From the NCBI RefSeq assembly GCF_001639745.1, contig NZ_LTAX01000001.1:248001-312000 (forward strand): 64,000 bases of DNA. Direction: 5' to 3'. Under the pieces are notes generated by a model, which saw only the letters and a program-made list of their open reading frames with translations, did not search any database and had not been told where the DNA came from. Numbering within the stretch: position 1 is the stretch's first letter; every line of letters begins with the position of its first letter. A program made the position numbers and the translations under genes. This document shows, one piece after another, positions 1 through 8,625 of the stretch. Origin of the DNA: Marinomonas gallaica (lineage in GTDB: Bacteria > Pseudomonadota > Gammaproteobacteria > Pseudomonadales > Marinomonadaceae).

Positions 1-2
1 TT

Positions 3-608
3 CGAGCATATCCTATCCCAAGCTCTATTTCGTTAGAAAGCGAACACTATTTTGGTCCGCGCTACTTGCAAGAGTTAGTCGAGAAATTAGAAGGTACGCT
101 TTCTTTAACAGGTGATGGCCGTGGTCGATCATTAACCTGTCAAATACCCGTTAATGCACGTCCAGTGGAGGCCAGTGAATTAGCCAGACTCACACAATCA
201 GAAGACATTACTATGCTTCTGATTGGTCACCAAGACTCAGAACTACTGGAACGGACGGGGAATTTCTTATTATCGCGCTTGTTTAGCACGAGCCATATCG
301 ATAAAGTTGAAGAGCTGCATCAACGCCTAATCGATCGCACAGAGCATGAACGTTTTGTCATCCTACTGTTTGAAGATCAACAAAATTTTGGCGCCTCCGA
401 GCTTGCTGGTTTTGCAAGTTTTTTACATGAACGCGATTCATGCTTCCTGATTTCAAACAATGTTAATATGTCGCAAGACTACGCAAGCGCCTTAGGCTTC
501 GACGGTTTTGTTTACAGTGCCCAAATTGAGACTAAATTGTTGCCAGATATTGAGCGCGCACAAAGAGTGACTCACACAGTGTTGCCTAGAATCAAAAGAA
601 CACTGTAA
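3..608 (+). CDS. C-terminal part of a hybrid sensor histidine kinase with a degenerate receiver domain (5' end outside window)
   Basis: The frame is open to the left edge, so the apparent TTG start at 66 is internal. The first ~45 visible residues (YFGPRYLQELVEKLEG, then GRGRSLTCQIPV) match the end of a histidine-kinase ATPase domain, where a glycine-rich turn precedes the last strands. The remaining ~130 residues have the alternating strand/helix rhythm of a receiver domain (ITMLLIGHQDSELLERTG; FVILLFEDQQN; SCFLISNN; GFDGFVYSAQ). The acidic pocket is poor and the usual Lys-Pro near the end is Tyr-Ser, so it may be a pseudo-receiver. The catalytic His lies outside the window, so the family cannot be fixed. 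It sits 57 bp before hinT. Confidence 0.6.
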   Translation, partial: RAYPIPSSISLESEHYFGPRYLQELVEKLEGTLSLTGDGRGRSLTCQIPVNARPVEASELARLTQSEDITMLLIGHQDSELLERTGNFLLSRLFSTSHIDKVEELHQRLIDRTEHERFVILLFEDQQNFGASELAGFASFLHERDSCFLISNNVNMSQDYASALGFDGFVYSAQIETKLLPDIERAQRVTHTVLPRIKRTL

Positions 609-665
609 TACACTTGTGATTGATGACTTTTAACAAAATAATGAACACCGACTTAGGAGAATTAA

Positions 666-1007
666 ATGGACTGCTTGTTCTGTAAACTTGTCAACGGTGA
701 CATCCCAGCCAAAATACTTTACCAAGACGAGGATGTGATCGCCTTTGAGGACATTGCCCCTCAAGCACCCACACATTTCTTAGTGATTCCAAAGCGCCAC
801 ATCAGCACGTTAAATGATCTGTCGAATGACGATGCGGCACTGGTTGGCAAACTGCCTATTACAGCAGCAAAAATTGCCAAAGAACTAGGTATCGACGAAA
901 GCGGTTATCGTGTCGTGATGAACTGTAACGAGATGGGTGGCCAAACGGTCTATCATATTCACATGCACGTCCTTGGCGGACGCTCAATGACGTGGCCACC
1001 AGGCTAA
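666..1007 (+). CDS. hinT: HIT-family purine nucleoside phosphoramidase (HinT-like)
   Basis: A 113-residue protein, the usual size for HinT. It opens with the Cys-rich DCLFCKLVNGDIPAK segment typical of bacterial HinT and carries the histidine triad near the C-terminus (YHIHMHVLGG). Family members hydrolyse purine nucleoside phosphoramidates and acyl-adenylates in the cytoplasm. The ATG has an AGGAG-type ribosome site about 6 bases upstream. It is followed within 20 bp by coq7 and then pdxH on the same strand, so the three are probably cotranscribed, though they share no obvious pathway. Confidence 0.93.
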   Translation: MDCLFCKLVNGDIPAKILYQDEDVIAFEDIAPQAPTHFLVIPKRHISTLNDLSNDDAALVGKLPITAAKIAKELGIDESGYRVVMNCNEMGGQTVYHIHMHVLGGRSMTWPPG

Positions 1008-1022
1008 TAGAAGGTAGTGTTT

Positions 1023-1658
1023 ATGCACCTAACAAAACTTGATAAAGCTTTGATGCAATTCGATCGCGCCCTGCAGACGTTAATACCAAAAGCGGCAACA
1101 GCGGCTCGTCCCTCGCCAGCTCGCCTTCATGAAGAAGCCCCACTAGAACCTTCAGAACGAAAGCATTCGATTGGGTTGATGCGCATCAACCATACTGGCG
1201 AAGTTTGTGCGCAAGCTTTATATGCAGGCCAAGCAACGACAGCAAAGCTTGATACCGTTAGAACAGAAATGGAGCATGCCGCCAACGAAGAGATTGATCA
1301 CTTGGTCTGGTGTGAAGAGCGCTTACTAGAGCTAGGCAGTCAGCCAAGTATTTTAAACCCTTTGTTTTACGGTGCTTCTTATTGTATCGGTGCAGGTGCC
1401 GGTCTTATTAGTGATAAACTCAGCCTAGGCTTTGTTGCCGCGACTGAAGATCAAGTCTGCCTTCATTTAGACCAGCACATGTCTGCTCTACCCGCGCAAG
1501 ACCAACGTTCACGAGCAGTACTCGAGCAAATGCACATAGATGAAGCCAAGCATAAACAAATGGCATTAGATTCTGGCGGTTATGAGTTTCCACAGCCCGT
1601 TATGAACATAATGACACTGGTATCAAAACTCATGACTCACTCGACTTATCGGATTTAA
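1023..1658 (+). CDS. coq7: Coq7-type demethoxyubiquinol hydroxylase
   Basis: Di-iron monooxygenase that hydroxylates C6 of 2-polyprenyl-3-methyl-6-methoxy-1,4-benzoquinol in ubiquinone synthesis; it replaces the flavoprotein UbiF in many Gammaproteobacteria. The di-iron ligand pattern is visible: E in [11 protein letters not shown], EExxH in [15 protein letters not shown] in ATEDQVC and ExxH in IDEAKHKQ. I prefer ATG at 1023 (AAGG eight bases upstream) to the GTG at 1017, which would leave no room after the ribosome site. Length is about 211 residues, as expected. It ends 3 bp before pdxH, which suggests coupled translation. Confidence 0.95.
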   Translation: MHLTKLDKALMQFDRALQTLIPKAATAARPSPARLHEEAPLEPSERKHSIGLMRINHTGEVCAQALYAGQATTAKLDTVRTEMEHAANEEIDHLVWCEERLLELGSQPSILNPLFYGASYCIGAGAGLISDKLSLGFVAATEDQVCLHLDQHMSALPAQDQRSRAVLEQMHIDEAKHKQMALDSGGYEFPQPVMNIMTLVSKLMTHSTYRI

Positions 1659-1661
1659 ATT

Positions 1662-2306
1662 ATGAATCGCGACCTACAATCATTACGCCGAGATTATCAA
1701 TTTGATGACCTAACGGAAGAAAAAGCAGGCTCCGACCCGCTTGCTTTGTTTGATGCATGGCTTGATCAGGCCATAGAAGTCTGTCCTGACGACCCTACAG
1801 GCATGCTACTTAGTACTGTCGATAAAGAAAACCGTCCCCACTGTCGTACTGTGCTCTTGAAGCAACGCGACGCTAATCACTTTAGCTTTTTTACTAACTA
1901 TGAAAGTGATAAAGGTGAAGACATCGCGCTCAACCCTAATGTTGCTCTGACGTTTTTTTGGCCGGCCTTATCTCGTCAGGTTCGTATTGAAGGCATTGCA
2001 CAGAAAGTTTCGCGAGAAGTCTCTGAGGCCTATTTTGCTACCCGCCCGAAAGGCAGCCAGCTCGCGGCCAGTATTTCACGACAAAGCCAAGACATCCCCT
2101 CACGAGATGTTCTGTCTAAAGAATTTGCAAAATTAGAGCAAGAGTACCAAGACAAAGATCTACCGTGTCCTGATAACTGGGGAGGATATTCTGTCACTGC
2201 GACATCCATTGAGTTTTGGCAGGGTCGGCCGAGCCGACTGCACGATCGCATTGTCTTTACACTTAACGAAAGTGGCAAATGGAAAGTGGTAAGAAAAGCA
2301 CCTTAA
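1662..2306 (+). CDS. pdxH: pyridoxamine 5'-phosphate oxidase
   Basis: FMN-dependent oxidase converting pyridoxine/pyridoxamine 5'-phosphate to pyridoxal 5'-phosphate. The 214-residue length and the family segments are clear: the PTGMLLSTVDKENRPHCRTVLLK strand pair, FFTNYESDKGEDI, the FMN-contacting SQLAASISRQSQ region, and a C-terminal FWQGRPSRLHDRI...W signature. The very C-terminus ends ...WKVVRKAP, slightly different from the common RLAP but within range. It is the last gene of the hinT-coq7-pdxH run and is followed by a clear terminator. Confidence 0.96.
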   Translation: MNRDLQSLRRDYQFDDLTEEKAGSDPLALFDAWLDQAIEVCPDDPTGMLLSTVDKENRPHCRTVLLKQRDANHFSFFTNYESDKGEDIALNPNVALTFFWPALSRQVRIEGIAQKVSREVSEAYFATRPKGSQLAASISRQSQDIPSRDVLSKEFAKLEQEYQDKDLPCPDNWGGYSVTATSIEFWQGRPSRLHDRIVFTLNESGKWKVVRKAP

Positions 2307-2329
2307 TCGAATATCCCGTCACCCTCTAT

Positions 2330-2369
2330 AGCCGTATAGAAGCTTCAGATGTGTCTATACGGCTTTTTT
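2330..2369 (+). terminator. Rho-independent terminator after pdxH
   Basis: A perfect 11-bp stem (AGCCGTATAGA / TCTATACGGCT) with a 13-base loop runs directly into a T tract at 2364-2369. It lies 23 bp after the pdxH stop and separates that unit from the DUF1624 gene. Confidence 0.9.
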
Positions 2370-2391
2370 ACGACCAATAGAATTTAACTGA

Positions 2392-3102
2392 ATGCTCGCC
2401 TCTAATTTGCCCGTCATACGTTATAACTTGCTGGATAATTATCGTGGCCTAGCGGTCATTTTAATGATCATCTTTCATTTTTGCTGGAACTTAAAAGACT
2501 TCGGCTTTGTTCATTTTGATGCCTACAGCGATTTTTGGGTAAACTTTAGGGCCTTAATAGTCTTTATGTTTGCCAGTGCCGTAGGCTGGTCAAGCTACCT
2601 TGCTATGCTTAATCATCAGCCAATCACACGTTTCTTAAAAAACCAGTGCAAAGTCGCCTTTGCCGCCAGCTTGATCACTGTCGGTACTTACTTAGCACTA
2701 CCAGACCAATGGGTATTTTTCGGCATATTGCACTTTATCTTTTTAGCAGGCTTTATTGTTCGTCCATTATCAGTACACCCTTATACCTCTTGTCTACTAG
2801 GTTTATCACTCATTGCCACTAGCTTCCTATTTAATATCAGCTCCATCAGTGCGCACAAATGGTTTATTCAGGCTTTTTCTGTACCCAGCACAACTCTGGA
2901 TTTCGTCAACCCTATTTTATGGTTGGGGGTCGTTTTGATTGGTCCAATATTTGGTTACATGAATTTGCATAAAGTACACATCCCTCAAAGCCAGCTAACT
3001 AAACTGTTCTCGTTTTTAGGGAAACATGCACTATTGGCCTACCTATTACACCAACTCATTCTTTATCCACTGGTTATGGCGGCTTACTTTATCGTTAACT
3101 AA
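2392..3102 (+). CDS. DUF1624 / heparan-alpha-glucosaminide N-acetyltransferase-like membrane protein
   Basis: A 236-residue polytopic membrane protein with about seven hydrophobic segments. The N-terminal DNYRGLAVILMIIFHFCWNL is the hallmark of the DUF1624 (HGSNAT catalytic) family, with the intramembrane His of the acetyl-transfer mechanism. Bacterial members are uncharacterised; by family they may move an acyl group across the inner membrane. It stands alone between a terminator and the nrd promoter region. The ATG at 2392 has a weak ribosome site, so the start is moderately certain. Confidence 0.8.
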   Translation: MLASNLPVIRYNLLDNYRGLAVILMIIFHFCWNLKDFGFVHFDAYSDFWVNFRALIVFMFASAVGWSSYLAMLNHQPITRFLKNQCKVAFAASLITVGTYLALPDQWVFFGILHFIFLAGFIVRPLSVHPYTSCLLGLSLIATSFLFNISSISAHKWFIQAFSVPSTTLDFVNPILWLGVVLIGPIFGYMNLHKVHIPQSQLTKLFSFLGKHALLAYLLHQLILYPLVMAAYFIVN

Positions 3103-3225
3103 TTGACCAATGATCAGCTTGTAGCCATTACGAAAAACGAAAGAAAATTTGTTAATTTAGTATTGCAATTACTGGTTCGAGAACTATTGGGCACGCTCAC
3201 GTAAGTGGTCACTTCATTGCGCGGT

Positions 3226-3256
3226 AAGGCTTAAAAATTTGCATTTTTCAAGCCTT
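3226..3256. other. long A/T-rich inverted repeat, possible terminator of the DUF1624 gene
   Basis: AAGGCTT-AAAAA pairs with TTTTT-(C)-AAGCCTT around a 6-base loop, about 120 bp after the DUF1624 stop and upstream of the NrdR boxes. No proper T tract follows (only GATTTTC), so termination is a guess. Confidence 0.4.
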
Positions 3257-3304
3257 GATTTTCATCGCCATGAGCACTATTGTTCGTGCCATCAAAATCG
3301 AATT

Positions 3305-3320
3305 ACACTACATCTAGTAT
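3305..3320. promoter_or_regulatory. NrdR box 1 upstream of nrdA
   Basis: ACACTACATCTAGTAT is a 16-bp near-palindrome close to the known NrdR consensus (acaCwAtATaTwGtgt). It is paired with a second box whose start is exactly 32 bp away, three helical turns, the usual tandem arrangement. Confidence 0.85.
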
Positions 3321-3336
3321 CAAGCAGTACTTGTAA

Positions 3337-3352
3337 ATACTATATACAGTAT
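3337..3352. promoter_or_regulatory. NrdR box 2 upstream of nrdA
   Basis: ATACTATATACAGTAT, a second near-palindromic NrdR box, 37 bp before the nrdA ATG. Together with box 1 it predicts ATP/dATP-responsive repression of nrdAB by NrdR. Confidence 0.87.
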
Positions 3353-3389
3353 ATCCACAGGTTTTACTGCAGCAATGGGAATCTAAGGC

Positions 3390-5657
3390 ATGAGCACTCT
3401 GACAGTCACCAAGCGGAACGGCACCACCGAGAACATTAACCTTGATAAAATCCATAAAGTTATCACTTGGGCGGCTGAAGGGCTGGAAAATGTTTCCGTT
3501 TCCCAAGTAGAGCTCAAAGCGCAAATTCAGTTCTTTGAAGGTATTCGTACAACCGATATTCACGAGACTCTAATCAAGTCTGCAGCCGATTTAATCTCTG
3601 AAGACACACCAGATTACCAATATCTTGCCGCGCGCTTAGCCATTTTCCACTTACGCAAAAAAGCATTTGGTGAATTTGAGCCACCGCATCTACAAGAACA
3701 TGTTCGCAGCTTGGTTGAGCAAGGCCGTTACGACAAACAAATTCTTGAGAAATACAGCGCCGAAGAGTTAGACACTATCAATGACTTCATTGATCACTCT
3801 CGTGACATGGATTTTTCGTACGCGGCGGTTAAACAATTAGAAGGTAAATACCTCGTTCAAAACCGTGTAACTGGCGAGATCTACGAGAGCCCACAGTTTA
3901 TTTACATTCTGGTTGCGGCTTGTCTGTTCGCCGAATACGAAAGCACCATGCGCCTTGATCTGATTAAGCGCTTCTATGATGCGGTTTCCAAATTTAAGCT
4001 ATCGCTTCCAACACCGATCATGTCAGGTATTCGTACACCGACACGTCAGTTCAGCAGCTGTGTATTGATTGAATGCGGTGACTCCTTGGATTCTATTAAT
4101 GCAACGTCCAGCGCTGTCGTAAAGTACGTGAGTCAACGCGCAGGCATTGGTATTAATGCTGGCGCTATTCGTGCCATTGGTAGCCCGATTCGTGGTGGTG
4201 AAGCATTCCATACAGGTTGTATTCCATTCTACAAACACTTTCAAACAGCCGTTAAAAGCTGCTCTCAAGGCGGTGTGCGCGGTGGTGCAGCAACGGTATT
4301 CTACCCAATTTGGCACCTAGAAGTTGAAAACCTGTTGGTTCTTAAGAACAACCGAGGCGTAGAAGAGAACCGCGTACGCCACCTAGATTATGGTGTTCAA
4401 TTTAACCGTCTAATGTATCAGCGCCTGATCAAAGGCGGCAACATTACACTGTTTAGCCCATCAGACGTGCCAGGTCTTTACGATGCCTTCTTTGCCGATC
4501 AAGAAGAGTTCGATCGCCTGTATACCATGTATGAAGAAGATAAAAATATCCGTAAGCACACGATCAAAGCTTCTGAACTGTTTACTCTATTCGCTTCTGA
4601 GCGTGCTAGTACGGGTCGTATTTACCTACAGAACGTCGACCACTGTAATACTCACAGTCCATTCAATCCTAAAGTAGCGCCGGTAAAACAAAGCAACCTA
4701 TGTCTAGAAATCGCGTTACCGACCAAACCCCTGAATCGCATTGACGATCCAGAAGGTGAAATTGCTCTATGTACTTTGTCTGCTTTCAACCTAGGTGCGT
4801 TGAAAAACCTAGACGAATTAGAAGAACTCTCTGAGCTTATTATTCGCGCGCTCGATAGTTTATTAGATTATCAAAACTACCCTATTCCAGCTGCGCAACG
4901 CGCAACTGAACAGCGTCGTACGCTAGGTGTGGGCGTTATCAACTACGCGTACTACTTAGCTAAGAATGGTGTACGTTACTCTGATGGCAGTGCCAATGAC
5001 CTAACACACAAGACGTTTGAAGCGATGCAGTACTATCTACTAAAAGCATCAAACAAACTGTCGAAAGAGTTTGGCCCATGCCTTGGCTTCGACGAAACGA
5101 CTTACGCTCAAGGTGTCTTACCAATTGACACCTACAAAAAAGAGATCGACAACATCGTCAGTACAGAGCTGCAATATGATTGGGAAGCGCTTCGTGAAGA
5201 CATCAAAGCACACGGCTTGCGCAACTCTACTTTGTCAGCATTAATGCCATCTGAAACTTCCTCTCAGATCAGTAATGCAACCAATGGTATTGAGCCGCCA
5301 CGTGGCTTTGTTTCAGTTAAAGCGAGTAAAGATGGCATCCTGAAGCAAGTTGTACCTGAGTTTGATCGCTTAAAGCATAACTACGAGTTACTTTGGAGCA
5401 TTCCATCAAATGATGGCTATCTACAGCTGGTGGGTATTATGCAGAAATTTGTCGATCAATCGATCTCTGCAAATACCAACTACGATCCAACTAAGTTTGA
5501 AGCAGGCAAAGTACCAATGAAGGTCATCTTGAAAGACTTGCTAACGGCTTACAAGCTGGGCATCAAAACGCTTTACTACCACAACACACGTGATGGTGCG
5601 GAAGACAAACAAGACGATATGGCTGATGATTGCGCAAGCGGTGCTTGTAAGATCTAA
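3390..5657 (+). CDS. nrdA: class Ia ribonucleoside-diphosphate reductase, alpha subunit
   Basis: Catalytic subunit that reduces NDPs to dNDPs, working with NrdB. At 755 residues it is near the E. coli length. Residues ~1-95 form the ATP-cone (VTKRNGTTENINLDKI...). Catalytic cysteines are present: SSCVLIE (redox partner), SNLCLEIALPT (thiyl radical site) and ALCTLSAFNLG. The tail ends DDCASGACKI, the swinging CxxxxC pair re-reduced by glutaredoxin/thioredoxin. The ATG follows two NrdR boxes. nrdB follows after 91 bp containing a small hairpin. Confidence 0.98.
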   Translation: MSTLTVTKRNGTTENINLDKIHKVITWAAEGLENVSVSQVELKAQIQFFEGIRTTDIHETLIKSAADLISEDTPDYQYLAARLAIFHLRKKAFGEFEPPHLQEHVRSLVEQGRYDKQILEKYSAEELDTINDFIDHSRDMDFSYAAVKQLEGKYLVQNRVTGEIYESPQFIYILVAACLFAEYESTMRLDLIKRFYDAVSKFKLSLPTPIMSGIRTPTRQFSSCVLIECGDSLDSINATSSAVVKYVSQRAGIGINAGAIRAIGSPIRGGEAFHTGCIPFYKHFQTAVKSCSQGGVRGGAATVFYPIWHLEVENLLVLKNNRGVEENRVRHLDYGVQFNRLMYQRLIKGGNITLFSPSDVPGLYDAFFADQEEFDRLYTMYEEDKNIRKHTIKASELFTLFASERASTGRIYLQNVDHCNTHSPFNPKVAPVKQSNLCLEIALPTKPLNRIDDPEGEIALCTLSAFNLGALKNLDELEELSELIIRALDSLLDYQNYPIPAAQRATEQRRTLGVGVINYAYYLAKNGVRYSDGSANDLTHKTFEAMQYYLLKASNKLSKEFGPCLGFDETTYAQGVLPIDTYKKEIDNIVSTELQYDWEALREDIKAHGLRNSTLSALMPSETSSQISNATNGIEPPRGFVSVKASKDGILKQVVPEFDRLKHNYELLWSIPSNDGYLQLVGIMQKFVDQSISANTNYDPTKFEAGKVPMKVILKDLLTAYKLGIKTLYYHNTRDGAEDKQDDMADDCASGACKI

Positions 5658-5663
5658 ATCGCC

Positions 5664-5693
5664 AAGCCCTGCGTACTAGTGACGTGGGGCTTT
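5664..5693 (+). other. intercistronic hairpin between nrdA and nrdB
   Basis: AAGCCC (5664-5669) pairs with GGGCTT (5687-5692), with partial pairing inside. It starts 7 bp after the nrdA stop. Only TTT follows, so it is more likely an mRNA-processing or partial-termination element than a full terminator. Confidence 0.45.
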
Positions 5694-5748
5694 CTACCCA
5701 ATTACCTTTTAATTGTTAGACGATCATATTTAAGGATCACCGACAGCA

Positions 5749-6882
5749 ATGAGTTACTCTACTTTCAATCGCAAGAAATTTGACAGCTTACAACAACCGA
5801 TGTTTTTCGGGGAAAACGTAAATGTAGCGCGCTACGACCAGCAAAAGTACCCTATTTTTGAAAAACTGATTGAAAAACAGTTGTCTTTTTTCTGGCGCCC
5901 AGAAGAAGTAGACCTATCTAATGATCGCAAAGATTTTGTGAAGCTTGAGGAACATGAGCAGCATATTTTCTTAAGCAACCTAAAATATCAAACACTACTA
6001 GACAGCGTGCAAGGCCGCTCACCGAACGTTGCTTTGCTACCGATTGTCTCTCTTCCTGAATTGGAAACCTGGATTGAAACGTGGTCTTTCTCTGAGACCA
6101 TTCACAGTCGCTCTTACACACACATCATTCGTAACATCGTCAATGATCCAACTAAGGTCTTCGACGATATTATCGTGAATGACGAGATCGCTAAACGCGC
6201 TGTTAGTGTGTCTAAATACTACGATGACTTAATCGAACTTGTTAGCTTATACAATACTATGGGTCTAGGTGTGCACCACGTTCCTGAACGTGGTGACATA
6301 ACAGTCTCTATGAAGGCACTCAAAAAAGCGCTGTACCTAACTGTTGCATCGGTCAACGTATTAGAAGCCATCCGTTTCTACGTGAGTTTCGCCTGCAGCT
6401 TTGCTTTTGCCGAGCGCACATTGATGGAAGGAAATGCAAAGATCATTAAACTGATTGCACGCGATGAAGCCTTGCACCTAAATGGCACACAACACATGCT
6501 AAACCTAATGACGTCCGGCCGCGACGATCCTGAAATGGCTGTGATTGCACAAGAGTGCAAACAAGATGTAATTGATATCTTTGTTGAAGCAGCTCAGCAG
6601 GAAAAGGAATGGGCTCAATACTTGTTCAAAGATGGTTCTATGATTGGCTTAAACGCTCAAATTCTAGGCCAGTATGTTGAATATATTACTAACGTACGCA
6701 TGCAAACAGTCGGTCTTGAACCATACTTTAGCACTAAAAATAATCCAATCCCTTGGATCAATGCTTGGTTAGTCAGTGACAACGTACAAGTAGCACCACA
6801 AGAAGCGGAAATTAGTTCTTACCTTGTGGGCCAAATTGATAACGATCTAGATGGTGCCGACTTTGACGACTTCGACCTCTAA
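5749..6882 (+). CDS. nrdB: class Ia ribonucleoside-diphosphate reductase, beta subunit
   Basis: Di-iron/tyrosyl-radical subunit of ribonucleotide reductase, 377 residues. It closely follows the E. coli pattern: [38 protein letters not shown] with the radical tyrosine, iron ligands in [10 protein letters not shown] and [12 protein letters not shown], and the C-terminal SSYLVGQID peptide region that binds NrdA. AAGGA lies upstream of the ATG. The last 32 bases overlap yfaE, implying translational coupling of the cofactor-maintenance ferredoxin. Confidence 0.98.
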   Translation: MSYSTFNRKKFDSLQQPMFFGENVNVARYDQQKYPIFEKLIEKQLSFFWRPEEVDLSNDRKDFVKLEEHEQHIFLSNLKYQTLLDSVQGRSPNVALLPIVSLPELETWIETWSFSETIHSRSYTHIIRNIVNDPTKVFDDIIVNDEIAKRAVSVSKYYDDLIELVSLYNTMGLGVHHVPERGDITVSMKALKKALYLTVASVNVLEAIRFYVSFACSFAFAERTLMEGNAKIIKLIARDEALHLNGTQHMLNLMTSGRDDPEMAVIAQECKQDVIDIFVEAAQQEKEWAQYLFKDGSMIGLNAQILGQYVEYITNVRMQTVGLEPYFSTKNNPIPWINAWLVSDNVQVAPQEAEISSYLVGQIDNDLDGADFDDFDL

Positions 6883-7159
6883 TAAAGGCCACGAAGAAGA
6901 AGCCGAAGTCCATCGCGTGTTACTGGGAAAAAAGCAGATTCTTGTCACTGAAGACGAGCCTCTGCTTCCTCAACTTGAACGAGCAGGCGTGCTCGTTGAA
7001 TATCAGTGCCGCGAAGGGTATTGCTCGTCTTGCATGATCAAACTGCTTTGGGGCAAGGTCAGTTATCCCGTAGAACCCTTAGCATGGGTGCACAGCGGCT
7101 ATTTGCTGACATGCTGCGCCATTGTTAAAAGTGACATCGAAATCGCTTTGCTGGGCTAA
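6851..7159 (+). CDS. yfaE: YfaE-like [2Fe-2S] ferredoxin for NrdB cofactor maintenance
   Basis: A plant-type [2Fe-2S] ferredoxin with the cluster motif [11 protein letters not shown] plus a later LTCC. In E. coli YfaE reduces the NrdB di-iron site to regenerate the tyrosyl radical, and the position after nrdB is the same here. The ORF with ATG at 6851 overlaps nrdB by 32 bp and adds ~20 residues over the usual length. An in-frame GTG at 6917 would give a protein of about 80 residues, nearer the family norm, so the start is uncertain. Its stop overlaps the convergent CDP-alcohol transferase by 4 bp. Confidence 0.9.
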   Translation: MVPTLTTSTSNKGHEEEAEVHRVLLGKKQILVTEDEPLLPQLERAGVLVEYQCREGYCSSCMIKLLWGKVSYPVEPLAWVHSGYLLTCCAIVKSDIEIALLG

Positions 7160-7776
7160 AGGTCGGCTTTGCTCAGCATTCGGTAGGCGGCCCAAATACG
7201 GGTACCAGTGGTCACCCAGCATAACAAGCCAAACACAACAGCAATGATCGCAAACTCGCTAGGCCAGAGGCACATTAAGACAAAACAACCTATGGTTTCA
7301 GCACCTTCTGTAATACCTCCCAAAAAGTACAGTGACTTTTTGCCATAGTCTAGTTGCTCAATCCCCCTTTTAGCCGCCATAACAGAAAAGGCTAAAAAAC
7401 TACTGCCCGTTCCCATAAACGAAAAGATCAGAAACGCCGCCGCTAAGGCATGATGTTCAGGGTTCGCCACTGCAAAGCCAAATATAACAGCCGAATAGAA
7501 AATGAAGTCCAACACAATATCTAAGTAACCACCAGCATCGGACGCACTGCCATTCAACCTTGCCACCGCGCCATCTAGTCCATCAAAAATACGATTTATC
7601 AGTATCGCGATGAGCGCCACACTATAAAGTGCTTGGGTAATAGCCACTGCCCCCAACATACCAACCACAAAACCTATTACCGTTATTTGATTTGCGGTCA
7701 CGCCTTTAGCAAGCAGAGGCTTCGCGGCTGCGTTTAAGGGCCACTTAATCACGGCAATAAAATACTTATCGAACAC
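7156..7776 (-). CDS. CDP-alcohol phosphatidyltransferase family membrane protein
   Basis: An integral membrane enzyme of 206 residues with the family signature DG-x2-AR-x8-G-x3-D-x3-D fully present (DGLDGAVARLNGS...GGYLDIVLD, residues ~67-92), followed by several hydrophobic helices. Family members transfer a phospho-alcohol group from CDP-alcohols (for example PgsA, PssA). The acceptor cannot be read from the sequence; it is shorter than and unlike PgsA or PssA proper. The start is GTG at 7776 with an ill-spaced ribosome site; a second GTG about 10 codons in is an alternative. It converges on yfaE. Confidence 0.87.
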   Translation of the reverse strand: MFDKYFIAVIKWPLNAAAKPLLAKGVTANQITVIGFVVGMLGAVAITQALYSVALIAILINRIFDGLDGAVARLNGSASDAGGYLDIVLDFIFYSAVIFGFAVANPEHHALAAAFLIFSFMGTGSSFLAFSVMAAKRGIEQLDYGKKSLYFLGGITEGAETIGCFVLMCLWPSEFAIIAVVFGLLCWVTTGTRIWAAYRMLSKADL

Positions 7777-7863
7777 CTTGAATCCTTAGGTCAGACGTAC
7801 GCTCAAAAGAATTAGTTTGTTACTATAGAGCAACGCTCACAGTCACAGCACAGGAAAATATGT

Positions 7864-8625
7864 ATGATCCACGCAATTCAATACGGCCAAAATCTTCCAC
7901 CATTAGTCGTCTTACATGGACTTTTTGGTAACGCCGATAATTGGCACTCTATTGCGCAAAAGTGGTCTGAGTATTTCACAGTGTATTGCTTAGACCTACC
8001 TAATCATGGCCAGTCATCCGCGCTAGATCCTGTCACGTTTCCTGCTATGGCAGATGCTATCAATGAATGGCTCGAACAAGAACAGCTAGATCACATCTAT
8101 TTATTAGGACATTCACTTGGCGGCAAAGTTGCGATGCAGCTCACCAGTGATCATCCTGAAAAAGTTCGTAAACTCATCGTTGCCGATATTGCTCCCGTGG
8201 AGTATCAACCCAGTCACACAAAGATCTTTGAAGGCCTACAGGAAATCAACCACCAGAAGCCCGAGAACCGAAAGCAAGCAGACAAAATTTTATCTGCTTT
8301 CGAGACAAATGCAGGCATAAGACAATTTCTTCTTAAAAACCTGAAGCGAACAGACCAAGGACATGCGATTAATCTGGGCTTAGAGGAATTGCACAAAGGC
8401 TATAAAACAATTCTTAAAAAACCAGCACTAAACAATGATATTGATACCCCAACATTGTTTATAAAAGGTGAGAATTCATCGTATATTTTGCCAGCTTATC
8501 AGGCACAAACCTTACAGCACTTTCCCCACGCAAGTGTAAAAATGATTCCTGAAACGGGGCATTGGCTGCATGCCGAAAAACCGACTGTTTTTGCAAGCTT
8601 AGTAAAACGCTTCCTGACAGCCTGA
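7864..8625 (+). CDS. ybfF: alpha/beta-hydrolase esterase (YbfF-like)
   Basis: A 253-residue alpha/beta-hydrolase. LVVLHGLFGNADNWHSIA supplies the oxyanion-hole HG, GHSLGGKVAMQ the nucleophile elbow, and GHWLHAEKP the catalytic His near the end. The 'HGLFGNADNW' opening and length match YbfF, an acyl-CoA/short-ester esterase. The ATG is preceded by AGGA at good spacing. The 3' end overlaps the convergent gene at 8599 by 27 bp. The natural substrate is unknown. Confidence 0.88.
   Translation: MIHAIQYGQNLPPLVVLHGLFGNADNWHSIAQKWSEYFTVYCLDLPNHGQSSALDPVTFPAMADAINEWLEQEQLDHIYLLGHSLGGKVAMQLTSDHPEKVRKLIVADIAPVEYQPSHTKIFEGLQEINHQKPENRKQADKILSAFETNAGIRQFLLKNLKRTDQGHAINLGLEELHKGYKTILKKPALNNDIDTPTLFIKGENSSYILPAYQAQTLQHFPHASVKMIPETGHWLHAEKPTVFASLVKRFLTA

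Noticed and set aside
3239-3439. 66-residue His/Cys-rich ORF between DUF1624 and nrdA
   Set aside because: It overlaps both NrdR boxes and the first codons of nrdA in another frame and has no ribosome site; composition reflects the regulatory DNA, not a protein.
5658-5748. Full terminator between nrdA and nrdB
   Set aside because: The hairpin has a poor stem core and only three T residues, and nrdB must be expressed with nrdA; kept only as an intercistronic hairpin.
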